A stretch of DNA of 18,479 bases. Origin: Butyriboletus loyo (Eukaryota; Basidiomycota; Agaricomycetes; Boletales; Boletaceae). The first letter of the stretch is position 1, and each line of letters opens with the position of its first letter. Of this stretch, positions 16,190 through 18,479 are shown in pieces. Made by a program: the position numbers and the translations under genes. The notes under the pieces were generated by a model that did not search any database, was not told the DNA's origin, and saw only the letters and a list, made by a program, of their open reading frames with translations. The stretch is taken from the NCBI GenBank assembly GCA_038093515.1, contig JBBPSI010000367.1, positions 1 through 18,479 on the forward strand. The letters run 5' to 3'.

Positions 16190-16433
16190 TGTTAGGACTT
16201 TACTTTTCTTTCTTTCACGTTTCCTTTCTTCGTTATGATTCTTCTCTTTTCTATCACATTCTCGAACATATCACGATACCAGCCCTAAAGTCATGCTTTC
16301 CTGTATATATACCTACGAGTTCTGTTTCGTGTTCTTTACCTTTTGATTATTGATTTCTCTCAGGTATATATCTCATGTCGTAGCTCATTGTCTAATATTG
16401 ATTTCTCTCAGTCATTGCTCTGCAGTTCCAACA
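16190..16433 (+). repeat. 3' LTR of element 1
   Basis: 244 bp, TGTTAG to CCAACA, reading as identical to the 5' LTR at 10325-10568. Identical LTRs mean there has been little time for mutation since insertion, or conversion between the LTRs. Confidence 0.97.
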
Positions 16434-16438
16434 CTTCG
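16434..16438 (+). repeat. Target-site duplication, right copy (CTTCG)
   Basis: This is the exact repeat of 10320-10324. Host sequence homologous to 3362 onward follows directly. Confidence 0.95.
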
Positions 16439-16644
16439 TCACCAACACCGATCAGCACACGACCTCGCCGCTCAATCGCACTGTCAGCAAAACTCATCGA
16501 CTCTGACTATGGCGCGACACCATTGGCAGAGCCCACACGCAACCCCACCTACCAGCCATCGTTGAACCACAAGGTAAGTGCCAAATTCCGACCTATATCC
16601 TTTGACTTCGTTATACAGCAAAATGACCATGACTTGTGTGGGAC
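16434..16644 (+). pseudogene. Copy B fragment of the multi-exon gene relic between the two retroelements
   Basis: This 211-bp host island aligns to 3357-3483 and then 3592-3683 of copy A, skipping 108 bases. It retains the intron at 16574-16618 (GTAAGT to TACAG, 45 nt, against 53 nt in copy A). Donor and acceptor are conserved although the intron interior has changed, which supports a once-functional intron. The exon continues to 16644, where element 2 interrupts it after GGGAC. Confidence 0.6.
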
Positions 16645-16888
16645 TGTTAGAACTTCATTTTTCTTTTCTTCACGTTTTCCTTTTTCTTTGTGTTTCTTTA
16701 CTTTTCTATCACATTCCCGAACATATCACAATACCAGCCCTAAAGTCATGCTTTCTTATATATATACCTACGAGCTCTGTTTCATGTTCCTTACCTTTTG
16801 ATTATTGATTTCTCTCAGGTATATATCTCATGTCATAGCTCATTGTTTATTATTGATTTCTCTCAGTCATTGCTTTGTAGTTCCAACA
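16645..16888 (+). repeat. 5' LTR of element 2
   Basis: TGTTAG to CCAACA, 244 bp, the same length as in element 1 but with many substitutions, mainly in the pyrimidine-rich U3 part. The TATA box (16757-16766), the ACCTTTTGAT start motif (16793-16802) and both copies of the internal TATTGATTTCTCTCAG repeat are kept. Confidence 0.95.
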
Positions 16889-16900
16889 TTATCAAAAGGT
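16889..16900 (+). promoter_or_regulatory. Primer-binding site of element 2, self-priming type
   Basis: TTATCAAAAGGT is identical to 10569-10580 and complementary to 16793-16802 in the same LTR. No TGG start for a tRNA primer is present. Confidence 0.6.
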
Positions 16901-17000
16901 CAACCCTCACCTCCTGGTCAACGTCGAGCCTCTGCTCCATTGATCACCAGGTCCTCTCCTCCTTCACCCTTCCATTCGTTGAGCCTCTGCTCCGAATACC

Positions 17001-18401
17001 ATGTCTTACGATCTCTATCACCCTACAACACCTCAGCCCTGGGGGGAATCAGAAGCAACCCCTTCAGCGTCCTCAGCTTCATTCCAAGTCACACCCGATC
17101 TCGCCACCCTCTTACAGCGGTTCAAAGATCAAAACCAAATCTTGTACCGACAGAATCAAGAGCTTCTCGAGCGAAACAATACGTTAGCTCAACAAGTCGG
17201 CGAACTCAACATTCGCATGCAATCTCTATCCGCACCACCTCCTCCTGACCGACAATTCACAATTCCATCTCCCGTCAGACCTTCCCCTGGCACAACACTT
17301 ACACCGCGTCCTTCGATGATGCCTCGTGTGAGTTTGCCATCCAGGAATGTGTCTCCAGCACCTTCAGATCAATCGGCCGATTGGTCACGCCCCATCACTT
17401 CCTTTCACCCACCAGCCTTACTGACTTCTCCCCGTCCCCACGTAACTGCCTCCACCCCTGAGCGTGCCCACAAGGGTTACGCCAACAAACCTGACGCCTT
17501 TGACGGCGACAAGAAAAAGTTCCAGCAATGGCTTTGTACAGTTAAGTTGTACATCATGGCCAACGCGGACCGATTCCTGAACGATGATGCAAAAATCTAT
17601 TTTGCGTTGTCGTACATGAGGGGAGACAATGTGGCTGGACGTCTCGCGGACTTATTCGTGGACCAGCACATTGACGAACACAGCGTCTCAGTCGCTTGGA
17701 CTTGGGGACTATTCGTCCACGAACTCAAGGCACAATTTATGCCAACAATGCTAAAACGTCAAGCGGAAGCCGACCTCAGGAAGCTGAAGCAGGACAAAGG
17801 ATTGGTGGAGGATTTCTTCACCAAGCTCGACACTCTGGCCATTCAGGCCGGATACTCAGACAGGGATCACCACTCCATGGCTCCCTTCATCAACGCCATC
17901 ATTCGCGATGGTATCAACAATGAAGTTGTCGAATTCGTTGAAAGGTCTCAACCGGCCCTTCTAGACATGTACAACAATGAGAAGTGGAAGACGGCTCTGA
18001 TTCGGGCCGAGATGGCTCTGGCAGAGATTAACAGAAGGAAGGGAACGAAGCCCAGATGGTTCTCGTCTTATCCTTCCACGTCACAGAACTCAAACACGAC
18101 GAAGCCTGCCTTTACAGCTTCGAAAGATCAAACACGCCCTCAAGTGGCCGAAAAGAAGGAATCGGCTACAAGTGGGACAATGAGCATCACATATGGTGGT
18201 CAGGGTCAGGCGATGGATCTGATGAGAGCAAAGGCACAGGGGTTGTGCTTTAAGTGTGGCGAATGAGGCCATCTTGCGCGTGATTGCAAGAACCCTAAGA
18301 CGTTCCGAACCAGAAAGGTGGAACACAAGGGTCAAATAATTGAAATTCTCGAAAAGATTGAATCGGACATCCCTAAAGGGGATTTTCCGAATCTTCAGTA
18401 A
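17001..18401 (+). pseudogene. gag: Gag of element 2 with a nonsense codon in the zinc knuckle
   Basis: The frame is colinear with the 466-codon gag of element 1: coiled coil, Pro/Ser-rich linker, capsid domain and zinc knuckle in the same places, with no length change. TGA at 18264-18266 replaces Arg422, between the second Cys (Cys419) and the His of the knuckle. Downstream codons stay open and homologous to the normal end, TAA at 18399-18401. A CGA codon mutated to TGA by one C-to-T transition would explain it. The product would lack a working knuckle and could not reach the frameshift site without readthrough. Because everything else is intact, the lesion looks recent; a sequencing error cannot be excluded. 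Confidence 0.85.
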
Positions 18402-18479
18402 GATCTAGTCTTGGCTCGCTAAAGAAGAACGTTAGTACCTCATGTTCCACATTTGAAAATAAATATAATTGTCTGGAAG
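18377..18479 (+). CDS. pol: Start of pol of element 2 (partial)
   Basis: The -1 frame opens at 18377, exactly as at 12057 in element 1, and stays open to the window end. It encodes the same Arg-Ser-Ser-Leu start and Cys-Ser-Thr-Phe-Glu-Asn-Lys-Tyr segment. Only the linker is visible; no enzymatic domain is reached. Confidence 0.8.

Larger units (their letters stand above)
10325..16433 (+). mobile_element. Complete Ty3/Gypsy chromovirus LTR retrotransposon (element 1)
   Basis: A 6109-bp element with 244-bp LTRs, 5-bp target duplication, leader, gag, pol in the -1 frame, a purine tract and 3' LTR. The pol order RT, RNase H, integrase, chromodomain places it in the chromovirus branch of Metaviridae. 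The two LTRs read as identical, so the insertion is recent, and gag and pol have no internal stops. Two things stand out: complementarity between the predicted RNA start and the primer-binding site, and the apparent absence of the protease catalytic core. It was inserted into copy B in the sense of the local exon relic. A diverged relative starts 211 bp downstream. Confidence 0.97.
6762..16644 (+). repeat. Segmental duplication, copy B (interrupted by a retroelement)
   Basis: This is the homologue of 93-3683. Segments in order are the WD40 5' end and upstream flank, a ~340 bp insertion, the small membrane-protein gene, the antisense DUF6533-like remnant within the near-identical core, a diverged stretch to 10324, the chromovirus 10325-16433, and the continuation 16434-16644. 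It is cut again at 16645 by a second element. Copy B lacks the 108 bases found at 3484-3591 in copy A. Confidence 0.9.
16645..18479 (+). mobile_element. Second chromovirus of the same family (element 2), cut by the window end
   Basis: This shows a 244-bp 5' LTR, the same 12-base primer-binding site, a similar leader, gag with one nonsense codon, and the first codons of pol in the -1 frame. Gag is clearly homologous to that of element 1 with scattered, mostly conservative changes, and the LTR differs at many positions, so this is a separate lineage and not a tandem copy. It is in the same orientation as element 1. Its 3' part, 3' LTR and target duplication (expected GGGAC) lie outside the window. 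Confidence 0.95.

Overview
The window looks like a repeat-rich, probably heterochromatic piece of a basidiomycete genome, most likely an Agaricomycete and possibly Boletales. Four things point there: short GT-AG introns of about 45-120 nt, a seven-bladed WD40 protein of a type I associate with expanded families in mushroom-forming fungi, remnants of a fungal DUF6533-like membrane protein, and Ty3/Gypsy chromoviruses of fungal type. The taxonomic call rests on protein recognition from memory and was not searched.

Layout. Positions 93-3683 (copy A) and 6762-16644 (copy B, interrupted) are two direct-orientation copies of the same segment, about 6.67-6.90 kb apart. Both copies carry the 5' end and upstream flank of the WD40 gene, a small single-pass membrane-protein gene (better preserved in copy B), an antisense C-terminal remnant of the DUF6533-like gene, and the start of a small-exon gene relic. 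Copy A retains only the first 28 WD40 codons. The full WD40 gene (6845-5285, minus strand) lies between the copies. Unique sequence at 3.7-5.3 kb holds the rest of the exon relic (to about 4075), an imperfect ~110-120 bp direct repeat, and about 550 bp with nothing I can name.

Copy B has been hit at least three times. A ~340 bp insertion (about 7134-7476) carries a tRNA-like T-arm/B-box. A complete chromovirus (10325-16433) has 244-bp LTRs that read as identical, a 5-bp target duplication, gag, and pol in the -1 frame with RT, RNase H, integrase and a chromodomain. A second member of the same family begins at 16645 and runs off the window; its gag has one nonsense codon inside the zinc knuckle. 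Copy A preserves the uninterrupted target of the first insertion at 3357-3361 and of the second near 3679-3683.

How the parts work together. The two retroelements are the only recognisable functional unit. Their R-region start, about 34 nt downstream of a TATA box, is complementary to the sequence just after the 5' LTR, which suggests Tf1-like self-priming rather than tRNA priming. The complete element appears to lack the catalytic core of its protease although the rest of pol is open and the LTRs are identical, so it may have moved with protease supplied in trans. The duplicated host segment contains a 1.14-kb block with only three differences inside otherwise clearly diverged copies, the pattern expected of gene conversion. 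No bacterial-type features (operons, CRISPR, riboswitches) were seen.
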